Shown: piece by piece, positions 9,945 through 18,413 of the stretch
How positions within the stretch are numbered: position 1 is the stretch's first letter
How the letters are laid out: each line of letters starts with the position of its first letter
From: Hymenobacter convexus
GTDB lineage: Bacteria > Bacteroidota > Bacteroidia > Cytophagales > Hymenobacteraceae
Direction: 5' to 3'
Length of the DNA stretch: 64,000 nt
Assembly (NCBI RefSeq): GCF_030580955.1
Contig: NZ_JAUQON010000006.1
Coordinates: forward strand, 1-64,000
Position numbers and translations under genes: made by a program
Notes under the pieces: model-generated
What the model saw: the letters and a program-made list of their open reading frames with translations, nothing else
Told to the model about the DNA's origin: nothing
Database searches by the model: none

Positions 9945-10928
9945 ATGCCACTAGAGAAGAACGAAGAGAAGTTGCAAGCGGCCCTGGCGGCCGCCGCCGC
10001 CGTGAAACGCAAGGGTGGCCTGGGCCGCGGCCTCAACGCCCTGATTGAGGGCAGCTACGAGAAAAAAGGCGAGCGGCCCGGCTCCAGCGACCGGCTCGTG
10101 TCACACCCCGTCAACTCGGTGGGCTTCATTTCCGTCGAGCACATCGAGGCCAACCCCTACCAGCCCCGCACCCACTTCGACCAGCAAGCCCTGCAGGAAC
10201 TGGCCGACAGCATCAAAATTCAGGGCATTATTCAGCCCGTGACGCTGCGCCAGCTCGGCACCAACTCCTACCAGCTCATCTCGGGCGAGCGCCGCTTGCA
10301 GGCCTCGAAGCTGGCGGGTTTGGAGACGATTCCGGCCTACATCCGCAAGGCCGACGACCAGCAGATGCTGGAAATGGCCCTGATTGAGAACATTCAGCGC
10401 GAAAACCTGAATGCCATCGAAATTGCCCTCAGCTACCAGCGCCTGCTGAGCGAGTGCAACCTGCGCCAGGAAGAGCTGGGCGACCGGGTGGGCAAAAACC
10501 GCTCGACCGTGACCAACTACCTGCGCCTGCTCAAGCTGCCGCCCGACGTGCAGATTGGCTTGCGCGACGCCGAAATCAGCATGGGCCACGCCCGCGCCCT
10601 CATCGGCCTCGACGACGCCAAGGCCCAAGTGGAGTTGTTCCGCAAAATCGTGGCCGAGGAGCTGTCCGTGCGCCGCGTGGAGGAACTCGTGCGCGGCGGC
10701 TTCGGCCGGAACGCGGCCCCCGCCAGCCCCAACGGCGAAGCCAACGCCGCCCCGGCGCAGCCCGCCGTGCCCGCCGCCGAGCTGCGCCGCACCGAGCGCC
10801 ACCTCACCGACCGGTTTGGCTCGCGCGTGCAGGTGCGCCCCACGGCCAAAGGCAGCGGCGAAATTAAAATCGCCTTCGACTCGATTGAGGACATGCAGCG
10901 CATCCTGCACATTCTGCATCCCTCCTAA
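9945..10928 (+). CDS. parB: ParB family chromosome-partitioning protein
   Basis: The product is 327 residues. It binds parS sites, spreads with CTP and loads the chromosome-organising machinery. After a Lys/Ala-rich start and GGLGRGLNALI, the ParB/Srx domain has NPYQPR, GERRLQASKLAG (the nucleotide-binding GERR box) and ENIQRENLN. A helix-turn-helix follows around GDRVGKNRSTVTNYLRLL. An Ala/Pro-rich linker leads to the C-terminal dimerisation domain. The ATG at 9945 was chosen because it follows the promoter; an open frame runs upstream to 9696 but translates to non-conserved Arg-rich sequence. Confidence 0.95.
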   Translation: MPLEKNEEKLQAALAAAAAVKRKGGLGRGLNALIEGSYEKKGERPGSSDRLVSHPVNSVGFISVEHIEANPYQPRTHFDQQALQELADSIKIQGIIQPVTLRQLGTNSYQLISGERRLQASKLAGLETIPAYIRKADDQQMLEMALIENIQRENLNAIEIALSYQRLLSECNLRQEELGDRVGKNRSTVTNYLRLLKLPPDVQIGLRDAEISMGHARALIGLDDAKAQVELFRKIVAEELSVRRVEELVRGGFGRNAAPASPNGEANAAPAQPAVPAAELRRTERHLTDRFGSRVQVRPTAKGSGEIKIAFDSIEDMQRILHILHPS

Positions 10929-11024
10929 AGCGCGGCTGAACCACTGGGACGGCACATATCGCTCCCTGTGCCCGCCAATGGTGCAACACGCTAAAAATCC
11001 GGCTTTTCCGTTAGCGGGTTTACT

Positions 11025-11753
11025 ATGAACAAATCGTATTCCTACCTCGCAGCGGTGCTGCTGTGCCTGGGCTTGCTGCTGGCTGGCCCAGCCAGCCGGG
11101 CCCAGGTATTTTCGCCCACTACGACGCCCGTCGACCCCGCCAAAATTCTGGCCGATACCACCGAGCGCCGCGAAGTGGTGGTGACGCCCGCCGCCAAACG
11201 GCAGAAAGCCGCCGCCGACTCGGCCAAGCGCACCGAGCACATGTTCCGGGCGTTTGGCTACAAAGGCATTCGCCTCACGCGGCCGGGCAAGGCGGCGCTG
11301 CTGGCGGCCATTCTGCCCGGCGCAGGCCAGATTTACAACCGCCGCTGGTGGAAATTGCCGCTCGTGTACGGGTCGCTGGGCACGGTGGTGGGCCTTGAGG
11401 TGTTCTACCAGATGCGCTTCAACGAGTTTGTGGATGCCTACGACGCCGTGACGACGGGCAAGTTGCCGCTCCGCTCGCCGGCGCTGGGCAGCCAAGCTAT
11501 GCTCTACAACTCCGCCGATGGCATCAAAAGCGGCATCGTTTTCTACCGCGGCAACCGCGACCTGTTTTACCTCTATATCGGCTTGGCCTACGGCCTGCAG
11601 GTAGTGGATGCGCTGGTGGACGCCCACCTCAAAGATTTTGACGTGAGCGACGACCTCAGCCTGCACTGGGAGCCGGCCCTGCTGCCGGTGCCCGGCCAGG
11701 CGCTGGGGCTGCCCACGGCCCCGGGCCTCTCACTTGCGCTGCGCGTGAAGTAA
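11025..11753 (+). CDS. DUF5683 domain-containing protein
   Basis: The product is 242 residues with a signal peptide (MNKSYSYLAAVLLCLGLLLAGPASRAQ). The conserved DUF5683 region includes RPGKAALLAAILPGAGQIYNRRWWKLPLVYG and hydrophobic stretches near residues 115-130 and 185-200. It ends in a beta-rich tail typical of an exported Bacteroidota protein. The molecular function is unknown. Its place between parB and dapB/lepB is conserved in this phylum. Confidence 0.85.
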   Translation: MNKSYSYLAAVLLCLGLLLAGPASRAQVFSPTTTPVDPAKILADTTERREVVVTPAAKRQKAAADSAKRTEHMFRAFGYKGIRLTRPGKAALLAAILPGAGQIYNRRWWKLPLVYGSLGTVVGLEVFYQMRFNEFVDAYDAVTTGKLPLRSPALGSQAMLYNSADGIKSGIVFYRGNRDLFYLYIGLAYGLQVVDALVDAHLKDFDVSDDLSLHWEPALLPVPGQALGLPTAPGLSLALRVK

Positions 11754-11769
11754 GTGACATCTTATTTGC

Positions 11770-11858
11770 CTGTCATCCTGAGCACAGCGAAGGACTTTCT
11801 CACGTATGAGCAAGCTATTCAAGCGTGAGAAGGTCCTTCGCTGTGCTCAGGATGACAG
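11770..11858. repeat. Long intergenic palindrome, GTCATCCTGAGC family
   Basis: Two 35-bp arms (11770-11804 and 11824-11858) match at 34 positions around a 19-base spacer. The arm starts CTGTCATCCTGAGC and continues AGCGAAGGAC, as at 2519. It lies between the DUF5683 gene and dapB and ends 18 bases before the dapB start. Confidence 0.9.
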
Positions 11859-11876
11859 ACGATTTACCTTATTCAC

Positions 11877-12596
11877 ATGAAAATCCTCCTCATCGGCTAC
11901 GGCAAAATGGGCCAGACCATTGGCGCCCTGGCCACCCAGCGCGGCCACGAAATCGCCGGCATTGTCGACCTGCACGCCAGCCCGGCCACCATTGCCGACT
12001 TCACCCCCGCCACCGTCGACGTGGCCATCGAGTTCACCCACCCCGATTCGGCCTTCGGCAACGTGGCGGCCTGCCTGCGCCAAGGCATTCCGGTGGTGTG
12101 CGGCTCCACGGGCTGGCTACACCATTTTGAGGAAGCCACGGCCCTGACCAAAGAGCTGGGCGGCAGCCTATTCTACGCCTCCAACTATAGCGTAGGCGTG
12201 AACCTGTTCTTTCATTTCAACGAGTACATCGCGGCCAAAATGAACCAGTTTGGCGGCTACGACGTGGCCGTGCGCGAAATCCACCATACCCAGAAAATCG
12301 ACCAGCCCAGTGGCACGGCCCTCACCACCGCCGAAGGCATTATGCACCACTTCCCGGCCAAAACCACCTGGCGCAACGCCCCGGCCGAATCGCCGGCCGA
12401 GCTGGCCGTCATCAGCGAGCGCATCGGCGACGCCGTGGGCACGCACATCGTCACCTACACCTCCGACGTGGACACGCTCGAGCTCAGCCACGCCGCGCAC
12501 AGCCGCGAGGGCTTCGCACTGGGGGCGCTGCTGGCGGCCGAGTGGCTGCCCGGCCGCCACGGTGTGTTCGGCATGAAAGAGTTGCTGGGGCTGTAA
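11877..12596 (+). CDS. dapB: 4-hydroxy-tetrahydrodipicolinate reductase
   Basis: This 239-residue NAD(P)H-dependent enzyme reduces the cyclic product of DapA in lysine and diaminopimelate synthesis. The N-terminal dinucleotide fold has GYGKMGQTIG at residues 7-16. The nucleotide-binding STGW and the substrate region ASNYSVGVNLF are followed by EIHHTQKIDQPSGTAL, which contains the catalytic His and Lys region. The C-terminus has REGFALGALLAAEWL. The length fits the short Bacteroidota form. It is followed by lepB. Confidence 0.95.
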   Translation: MKILLIGYGKMGQTIGALATQRGHEIAGIVDLHASPATIADFTPATVDVAIEFTHPDSAFGNVAACLRQGIPVVCGSTGWLHHFEEATALTKELGGSLFYASNYSVGVNLFFHFNEYIAAKMNQFGGYDVAVREIHHTQKIDQPSGTALTTAEGIMHHFPAKTTWRNAPAESPAELAVISERIGDAVGTHIVTYTSDVDTLELSHAAHSREGFALGALLAAEWLPGRHGVFGMKELLGL

Positions 12597-12692
12597 GCGT
12601 CTCACTCGTTGGCAGTCGTGGCGCCGGTTTGCTGGCGTTCTGCTGCGTTTCTTTGCCTGATTTTAAATTGCCAAGCCCAAGCTTGCTTCTCC

Positions 12693-13856
12693 ATGTCTTT
12701 GCTCAAAACCGACCCCACCGCTCCCCCCAAGCCGCCTAAAACGAAAACCCGCGAATGGGCCGATTCGCTGATTTTTGCCATTGTGGCCGCCACGCTCATC
12801 CGCTGGGCCACGTTTGAGGCCTACACCATTCCCTCGCCCAGCATGGAAAACTCCCTGCTGGTGGGCGACTACCTGTTTGTGAGCAAGCTGCACTACGGCC
12901 CCATCACGCCCCAAACGCCGCTGCAGGTGCCCCTCACCCACCAAACCATCTGGGGCACGGGCCTGCAAAGCTATTCGGAGCTGATTCAGCTGCCCACCTA
13001 CCGGCTGCCTGGCTTCTCCGAAATCAAGCGCAACGACGTGGTGGTGTTCCATGTGCCGCATGAGACGCAGTACCCCGCCGATTTGCGCACCAACTACATC
13101 AAGCGCTGCGTGGCCGTGGCCGGCGACACCCTGGAAATCCGCAACGGCCAGGTGTTCCTCAACGGCAAGCCCGGCGAGGCCGTGCCCGGCCTGCAAACCG
13201 ACTACCTGATGCAGATTGACAACCCCAACGACGAGGTGACGACCGCCTTGCGCGAGCACGGGGTGGTCGACTACCTGATGCCCGGCGGCGTGCCGCAGGC
13301 CGTGGGCAGCGGCGACAAGCCCGGCTCGTTCATCTACAAAATCAGCTGCACGCAGGCCACGGCCGATTTTTTTCGCAAGCAGCCCTACGTGAAAGCCCTC
13401 GAGGTGTACAACCCACCGGTGACGGGCCTGTTCCCAGACAAGGCCGATTTCACCAATTCCGACGCCACCAGCATCACCCCCCGCAAGTGGAACCTCGACA
13501 AGTACGGCCCGCTGCCCATCCCCAAAAAGGGCCAGACCATCACGCTCAGCCCCGCCAATGCGGCCATTTATTTCAAAATAATTGCCCGCTACGAGCACAA
13601 CGAAAACGTGACCTGGAACAACCAGGACGGCATGATTTACCAGAACGGCAAGCAGCTGACCAGCTATAAAATCAAGCAGAACTATTACATGATGATGGGC
13701 GACAACCGCCACAACTCCGAGGATTCGCGCTTTTGGGGCTTCGTGCCCGAAGACCACGTGGTGGGCAAAGCCGTCCTCATCTGGCTGTCCGTCGACCCCA
13801 ACGCCGACTTCTGGCACAAAATCCGCTGGAGCCGCCTCTTCAATATCATCCATTAA
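12693..13856 (+). CDS. lepB: Signal peptidase I
   Basis: This 387-residue membrane-anchored serine protease removes signal peptides from exported proteins. One N-terminal membrane segment (about residues 25-40) precedes the catalytic serine S50 in IPSPSMENSL. The general base lysine is K137 in NYIKRCVAVAGD. The C-terminal GDNRHNSEDSRFWGFVP box is intact. About 150 extra residues lie between the K137 region and that box, as in other Bacteroidota LepB proteins. The ATG at 12693 is preferred over an upstream frame extension with no conserved features. Confidence 0.95.
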   Translation: MSLLKTDPTAPPKPPKTKTREWADSLIFAIVAATLIRWATFEAYTIPSPSMENSLLVGDYLFVSKLHYGPITPQTPLQVPLTHQTIWGTGLQSYSELIQLPTYRLPGFSEIKRNDVVVFHVPHETQYPADLRTNYIKRCVAVAGDTLEIRNGQVFLNGKPGEAVPGLQTDYLMQIDNPNDEVTTALREHGVVDYLMPGGVPQAVGSGDKPGSFIYKISCTQATADFFRKQPYVKALEVYNPPVTGLFPDKADFTNSDATSITPRKWNLDKYGPLPIPKKGQTITLSPANAAIYFKIIARYEHNENVTWNNQDGMIYQNGKQLTSYKIKQNYYMMMGDNRHNSEDSRFWGFVPEDHVVGKAVLIWLSVDPNADFWHKIRWSRLFNIIH

Positions 13857-13862
13857 GCTCCT

Positions 13863-14046
13863 GTCATTGCGAGGCCGCAGGCCGTGGCAATCCGTCCTGT
13901 TCTCAGCGACTCACCTTCCAATATAAAAAGTCCCGGCTCTGCGCAGAGCCGGGACTTTTTGGCTAAAAAGGCTTCGTCACTTCTCAAAGCTGGTCGCTGA
14001 GAACAGAACGGATTGCCACGCTCCACTTCGTTTCGCTCGCAATGAC
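13863..14046. repeat. GTCATTGCGAGC inverted repeat bracketing a terminator
   Basis: Outer arms begin GTCATTGCGAG at 13863 and end CTCGCAATGAC at 14046. They share GTGGCAATCCGT and TGTTCTCAGCGAC. The left arm is shorter than the right in the GAGC-GAAACGAAG region, so one side has lost bases. The central segment contains the separate lepB/ung terminator. It lies between two convergent genes. Confidence 0.8.
13925..13960. terminator. Bidirectional terminator between lepB and ung
   Basis: A perfect 18-bp self-complementary stem (13925-13942 with 13943-13960) has A5 on one side and T5 on the other. It can therefore stop transcription from both convergent genes. It is nested inside the 13863-14046 inverted repeat. 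Confidence 0.8.
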
Positions 14047-14065
14047 GGGCGACGCTCAGTAGCCC

Positions 14066-14728
14066 TTACCACTCAATCGGCTCCAGCCCTTTGCTTTGCA
14101 GCCAGGCGTTGGCTTTGCTGAAAGGCTTGCTGCCAAAAAAGCCTTTGTCGGCTGCGTAAGGCGAGGGATGGACGGATTTCAAGACCAGGTGCTTGCGTTC
14201 GTCAATCAGCTCCGACTTTTTGCCCGCGTAGGCGCCCCAGAGGATGAACACGACGTGCTGCTTTTCCGCCGAAATCTTGCGGATAACGGCATCGGTGAAT
14301 TCTTCCCAACCTTTTTTCTGGTGCGAGGCCGGCTCGGCGGCCCGTACGGTGAGGGTGGCGTTGAGGAGTAGCACGCCTTGGCGGGCCCAGCGGTCGAGGT
14401 TGCCGTTGGGAGCGGGCGGCGTGCCGGGAACGTCGGTTTGCAGCTCCTTGAAAATATTGACAAGCGACGGCGGCGTGCGTTGCCCGTCCTGCACCGAAAA
14501 CGAGAGGCCGTGCGCCTGGTTTTTGCCGTGGTAGGGGTCCTGGCCCAGGATGACGACTTTGACATTGTCGAACGGCGTGGCGTCGAAGGCGTGGAATATC
14601 TGCGAGCCGGCCGGGTACACCGTGGCCGTGGCATACTCCCCTTTCACAAAGGCAATTAAGCGTTGAAAATAGGGCTTTTCGAACTCATCGGCCAGCACCG
14701 GCCGCCAGCTTTCGGCTATCTTTACCAT
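14066..14728 (-). CDS. ung: Uracil-DNA glycosylase (family 1)
   Basis: This 220-residue enzyme removes uracil from DNA as the first step of base excision repair. The catalytic-water motif GQDPYHG (with the conserved Asp), the substrate loop LLNATLTVR and the minor-groove loop HPSPYAADKGFFG are all intact. The length is normal for the Ung family. It is convergent with lepB and divergent from apaG. Confidence 0.96.
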   Translation of the reverse strand: MVKIAESWRPVLADEFEKPYFQRLIAFVKGEYATATVYPAGSQIFHAFDATPFDNVKVVILGQDPYHGKNQAHGLSFSVQDGQRTPPSLVNIFKELQTDVPGTPPAPNGNLDRWARQGVLLLNATLTVRAAEPASHQKKGWEEFTDAVIRKISAEKQHVVFILWGAYAGKKSELIDERKHLVLKSVHPSPYAADKGFFGSKPFSKANAWLQSKGLEPIEW

Positions 14729-14842
14729 GGAAATTGGGAAGAAAAATAATCGGGTAGATGCGGCGTTAGAAGGCCGCTTTTGCGTAAAACCAATTTCGGC
14801 GGGCGGCTGTTACGCCCGCAGCCCCTCTTAGCTCCGACACCT

Positions 14843-15229
14843 ATGCCCACCACCACTACGCAAGGCGTCACCGTTTCGGTTACGACCAACTACCTGCCCG
14901 ACTATTCCAGCCCCGGCCAGGAGCATTTCGTGTTTGCCTACAAGATTGAGATTCGCAACAACAGCGAGTTCACGGTGAAGCTGTTGCGCCGCCACTGGCA
15001 CATTCACGACGCCAACGGCGTGGTGCGCGAAGTGGAGGGCGAAGGCGTGGTGGGCCGCCAGCCCGTGCTGGAGCCCGGCGAGGCCCACCAGTACGTGAGC
15101 GGCTGCAACCTGAAATCGGGCGTGGGCAAGATGCGCGGCACCTACCTGATGGAGCGGCTGGCCAACGGCCAGGAATTCACGGTCGAAATTCCGGAGTTCA
15201 CCCTCATGGTGCCGTACCGGCTGAACTAG
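14843..15229 (+). CDS. apaG: ApaG (DUF525) domain protein
   Basis: This 128-residue protein is a single fibronectin-III-like ApaG domain. Typical strands include HFVFAYKIEIRNNSEFTVKLLRRHW, the GVVGRQPVLEPGE turn and MRGTYLM. ApaG was named from its operon with the Ap4A hydrolase gene in enterobacteria, but its biochemical role is not settled. The ATG at 14843 removes a non-conserved 21-residue extension. A word-repeat palindrome follows. Confidence 0.92.
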   Translation: MPTTTTQGVTVSVTTNYLPDYSSPGQEHFVFAYKIEIRNNSEFTVKLLRRHWHIHDANGVVREVEGEGVVGRQPVLEPGEAHQYVSGCNLKSGVGKMRGTYLMERLANGQEFTVEIPEFTLMVPYRLN

Positions 15230-15235
15230 CGTTTG

Positions 15236-15318
15236 GTTGTCAGTTGCTCGTTGTCGGTTGTTAGTTTGTACCGTGGTTGTCGTGTTTGCCTGACAACGGA
15301 CAACTAACAACAAACAAC
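15236..15318. repeat. Word-repeat palindrome ending just before the methyltransferase start
   Basis: Arms around 15236-15255 and 15292-15311 pair at about 17 of 20 positions. They use the same vocabulary as the parA element (GTTGTCAGTTG, TCGTTGTC, GTTGTTAG). The word pattern continues to about 15318, 4 bases before the TTG start at 15323. Confidence 0.7.
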
Positions 15319-15322
15319 TATT

Positions 15323-16102
15323 TTGTTTCAACTCCTCGCTTACCTCCGTTTCTGGCTTCGTTCGGGCAATGCCCACGGGCTGCATTCGCCCTTTGTGTTC
15401 GGCCTCTACACCTCGGCGGTGCGCCACACCGGCCTTTACAAGACCTACGCCGCCGTCGAAACGCGGCGCCGACAGCTGCTCAGCAGCGCTGCCAGCATTA
15501 GTGTTACAGATTTTGGGGCGGGCTCGCACACCGGCGCGGGCCGGCAGCGCCGCGTGGCCGACATTGCCCGCACGGCGGCCAAGCCGCCGCAGCTGGCGCA
15601 ACTGCTCTTCCGGCTGGCCAACTACTTCCGGCCGGCCACCATTCTGGAGCTGGGCACCTCGCTGGGCCTCACCACAGCCTACCTGGCTGCGGCCGACTCC
15701 CGGAGCCGCGTCGTCACTTTCGAGGGTTGTCCCAACGTGGCCGCCGTGGCCCGCGAAACCTTCGCGGCCCTGCAGCTGCGCAACATCGACCTCATCGAGG
15801 GCAACATCGACCAGACCCTGGCCCCGGCCCTGGCTGCCCTCTCCGCTCCCATCGACTTCGCCTTTTTCGATGGCAACCACCGCTACGAGCCCACCCTGCG
15901 CTACTTCGAGCAGTGCCTGGCCCACCGCACCGAGCACTCGGTGTTCGTCTTCGATGACATTCACTGGTCGGAAGACATGGAGCGCGCCTGGGAAACCATC
16001 AAAGCCCACCCCGACGTGACGCTAACGGTGGACTTGTTCTACATTGGGCTGGTGTTTTTCCGAAAGAATCAGCCCAAGCAGCACTTCTGGCTGCGCACCT
16101 GA
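15323..16102 (+). CDS. Class I SAM-dependent methyltransferase (O-methyltransferase-like)
   Basis: The product is 259 residues with a Rossmann-like core. LELGTSLGLTTAYLAAA is motif I, VVTFEG is the acidic end of strand 2, and PIDFAFFDGNHRYEPTLRYFE has the DGNH motif seen in class I O-methyltransferases. The N-terminus has LRFWLRSGNAHGLHSPFVF, a conserved lead-in in Bacteroidota homologues. The substrate is unknown. The start is a TTG directly after the palindrome; no nearby ATG gives the conserved N-terminus. Confidence 0.8.
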   Translation: MFQLLAYLRFWLRSGNAHGLHSPFVFGLYTSAVRHTGLYKTYAAVETRRRQLLSSAASISVTDFGAGSHTGAGRQRRVADIARTAAKPPQLAQLLFRLANYFRPATILELGTSLGLTTAYLAAADSRSRVVTFEGCPNVAAVARETFAALQLRNIDLIEGNIDQTLAPALAALSAPIDFAFFDGNHRYEPTLRYFEQCLAHRTEHSVFVFDDIHWSEDMERAWETIKAHPDVTLTVDLFYIGLVFFRKNQPKQHFWLRT

Positions 16103-16135
16103 GCCAGTAGCTTGGATTCTGCGAGTCCGGGCATG

Positions 16136-16687
16136 CTAGAGATTCGCAATGGCTTTCCTAACCAGTTCGTCCCGCTCGGGCCGCGCCGCGCCGCGCATGG
16201 CCAGAATGAATTCAGCAAAGCGGAAGGCATCGATGTTGACAAAGCCCAGCGAAATATTCAGTTCCTGAAAGCCCATTCCCTTGTTCAGGCTGGCCATTCC
16301 CTGCTTGAACTTGCCTTTGTGCCGCGATGGCTCAAACGCCTCATCCACCACTAGGCAAAGGAATTTCTGCTTGTTCACTTCGGCCAGGTACACATCCTGA
16401 ATAAGGGTCCAGTTGATGAATTCGTGGTGCATTGTCCGGTCGAACACCCCGACGTCGTTGACGATTATCTGCGGCCGATGGTCAAGCAGTTGAAAGAGGC
16501 TCACGGGTAGTCCCAGCCCGAAAAACATAATGCTCATCCAGGCCACCCACCTCGGCGCGTCGGGCCGGCTCAGCATCAGGCAGCCGATGGCGACGAAAGC
16601 CGCGCAGCCCGCCAGCAGCTTCAGCGCTTTCCAGGGCGACTTATAGAGCCGGAACTCCTGCGTACCGGAATTTACGTGGTTAGGCAT
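16136..16687 (-). CDS. STM3941-like membrane protein
   Basis: The product is 183 residues. Two adjacent membrane helices (about residues 20-40 and 48-65) are followed by a soluble domain with a bacterial PH-like pattern (IIVNDVGVFDRTMHHEFINWTLIQDVYLAEV). It resembles the STM3941 family. Its role is unknown. The ATG overlaps the end of kdsA by 8 bases, so it is translationally coupled to kdsA, although no functional link is established. Confidence 0.65.
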   Translation of the reverse strand: MPNHVNSGTQEFRLYKSPWKALKLLAGCAAFVAIGCLMLSRPDAPRWVAWMSIMFFGLGLPVSLFQLLDHRPQIIVNDVGVFDRTMHHEFINWTLIQDVYLAEVNKQKFLCLVVDEAFEPSRHKGKFKQGMASLNKGMGFQELNISLGFVNIDAFRFAEFILAMRGAARPERDELVRKAIANL

Positions 16688-17540
16688 TCAACCCTTGCGT
16701 ATCGATGCCGGGCATGGGCCGCAGGGCGTCGCGCACCCGTGTGAGCTTCACCAAAAGGGCCTCCAACTGGTCGAGGGGCAGCATGTTGGCGCCGTCGGAG
16801 AGGGCGGTGGCGGGCGTAGGGTGGGTTTCGATGAACAGGCCGTCGGCGCCCACGGCGATGGCGGCTTTGGCAATGGTTTCGATGAGGGCGGGCTGGCCGC
16901 CAGTCACGCCGCTACTCTGGTTGGGGCGCTGCAACGAGTGCGTCACGTCCATCACCACGGGCACCTCAAACTCGCGCATGGCGGGCAGGTTGCGAAAATC
17001 CACCACCAGGTCGGAATAGCCGAAGGAGTTGCCGCGCTCGGTGAGGATGACGTGCGGGTTGCCCGACTGACGGATTTTATCCACGGCCCATTTCATGGCC
17101 TCGCCGCTCAGGAATTGGCCTTTTTTCACATTCACCACCTTGCCGGTTTGGGCGGCGGCAATGAGCAAATCGGTCTGCCGGCACAGGAAAGCCGGAATTT
17201 GTAGCACGTCGACGTACTCCGCCGCCAGTGCCGCTTCGCTCGATTCGTGGATGTCCGTCACAGTGGGCACCCCAATTTCGCGGCCCACTTTCTGCAGAAT
17301 GCGCAGCGCCGTTTCGTCGCCAATGCCGGTGAAGGAGTCGAGCCGCGAGCGGTTGGCCTTGCGGTACGAACCCTTGAAGATGTAGGGAATCTGCAGCTTG
17401 TCCGTCATGCGCTTGATGCGCTCGGCAATGCGCAGGGCCATGTTCTCGCCTTCGATGACGCAGGGGCCGGCCATGAGGAAAAACTGGCCGGAGTTGGTGT
17501 GGCGGAAGTGCGGAAGCGTGTTGGCGAGGGCTTGGAGCAT
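16680..17540 (-). CDS. kdsA: 3-deoxy-8-phosphooctulonate synthase
   Basis: This 286-residue enzyme condenses arabinose-5-phosphate with phosphoenolpyruvate to Kdo-8-phosphate, the committed step to the inner core sugar of LPS. It has FLMAGPCVIEGE at the N-terminus, FKGSYRKANR, TDIHE, CRQTDLL, LTERG and MDVTHSLQ. C27 in GPC occupies the place of the metal-ligand Cys in the metal-dependent class, where the metal-independent enzymes carry Asn. It shares an 8-base overlap with the downstream gene. Confidence 0.95.
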   Translation of the reverse strand: MLQALANTLPHFRHTNSGQFFLMAGPCVIEGENMALRIAERIKRMTDKLQIPYIFKGSYRKANRSRLDSFTGIGDETALRILQKVGREIGVPTVTDIHESSEAALAAEYVDVLQIPAFLCRQTDLLIAAAQTGKVVNVKKGQFLSGEAMKWAVDKIRQSGNPHVILTERGNSFGYSDLVVDFRNLPAMREFEVPVVMDVTHSLQRPNQSSGVTGGQPALIETIAKAAIAVGADGLFIETHPTPATALSDGANMLPLDQLEALLVKLTRVRDALRPMPGIDTQGLNA

Positions 17541-17568
17541 GAGGGAGGTAGTGAGTGGTGAGCAGTAG

Positions 17569-17666
17569 GAACGTCATGCTGAGCATAGTCGAAGCATCTC
17601 TACCGCAATAGTAAATGAATTACGTTGCGCGGTAGAGATGCTTCGGCTGCGCTCAGCATGACGTTC
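17569..17666. repeat. Long palindrome, GTCATGCTGAGC family
   Basis: Arms of 38 bases (17569-17606 and 17629-17666) pair except at 3 positions around a 22-base spacer. The arm starts GAACGTCATGCTGAGC and ends GAAGCATCTCTACCGC. It lies between two same-strand genes, 28 bases upstream of kdsA. Confidence 0.9.
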
Positions 17667-17678
17667 TGAATTATACAA

Positions 17679-18287
17679 TTATTTCCGTTTCAAACAAATA
17701 AACAGCTCCCGCCCCTGCCGGGGCTTGAGCGAATTGGTAGCCGTTTCGAAGTACTTAAATTCAAAATACGGTGCGAAATAGGCGCGGTATTCCTCCTTGC
17801 TGCCGCCAAACGGCGGCTCCTGCACCGGGCCAAAATCGGTGTCAAACAGCAGGCCCATGAGCGTGTCGCCGGGCCGTAACAAGTGGGCGCATTGCCGGGC
17901 GTAGGTTGAACGCAAGGCGGGGTTGAGGGCGCAAAAGAATGTTTGCTCCACAATCAAATCGTAGGCCGGCTCGTTGGGTAGGGTAAAGAAATCAGCCAGC
18001 AATAGGTGTTCAGCGGGGAAATCGGGCACGCGTTGGGCCAGCGCCGCCAAGGCTTCGGGGGCAATGTCGGCCACGAAAACGTGCTGGAAGCCACGCCGGT
18101 GCAGGTACTCGGCCTCGTAGGCGCGGCCGGCGCCGGGGATGAGGATGCGGGGTTGCCGGGCCACGTCGAGCTGGTCGAAATAAGCCCGCAGCGGCGGGGT
18201 GATGGCGTGGGCGTCCCAGCCGTCGCGCCCGGCGGCGTAACGGCCTTGCCAGTAGGCGGCATCGAAGTCTGGAAAAACCGTTTGCAT
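17679..18287 (-). CDS. TPMT-family SAM-dependent methyltransferase
   Basis: The product is 202 residues, similar to the thiopurine S-methyltransferase family. The N-terminal AYWQGRYAAGRDGWDAHAITPPL motif with WD precedes ILIPGAGRAYEAEYLHRRGF (the SAM site). VADIAPEAL and DLIVEQTFFCALNP follow, and the protein ends with ELFICLKRK. Bacterial members methylate small thiol, halide or selenium compounds, but the substrate here is unknown. Confidence 0.85.
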   Translation of the reverse strand: MQTVFPDFDAAYWQGRYAAGRDGWDAHAITPPLRAYFDQLDVARQPRILIPGAGRAYEAEYLHRRGFQHVFVADIAPEALAALAQRVPDFPAEHLLLADFFTLPNEPAYDLIVEQTFFCALNPALRSTYARQCAHLLRPGDTLMGLLFDTDFGPVQEPPFGGSKEEYRAYFAPYFEFKYFETATNSLKPRQGRELFICLKRK

Positions 18288-18343
18288 GCTGGTGAAGTAT
18301 AGTAAAAACTTGCCAGGGCGCGGAAGTCCCCTATTTTTACGCC

Positions 18344-18351
18344 CAAAGGTA
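18344..18351 (-). promoter_or_regulatory. -7 box of the TPMT-family gene
   Basis: The minus strand reads TACCTTTG, an exact TAnnTTTG match, about 57 bases before the ATG at 18287. Confidence 0.5.
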
Positions 18352-18413
18352 CGTGCTACACTGTGGCGGGTGCCCTGCTTTCTCTTCGCTTTTCTCGCTT
18401 AATCAATTCCCGC

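Noticed and set aside
10101..11666. 521-codon frame opposite parB and the DUF5683 gene
   Set aside because: It spans two well-supported plus-strand genes and their spacer, with low-complexity translation.
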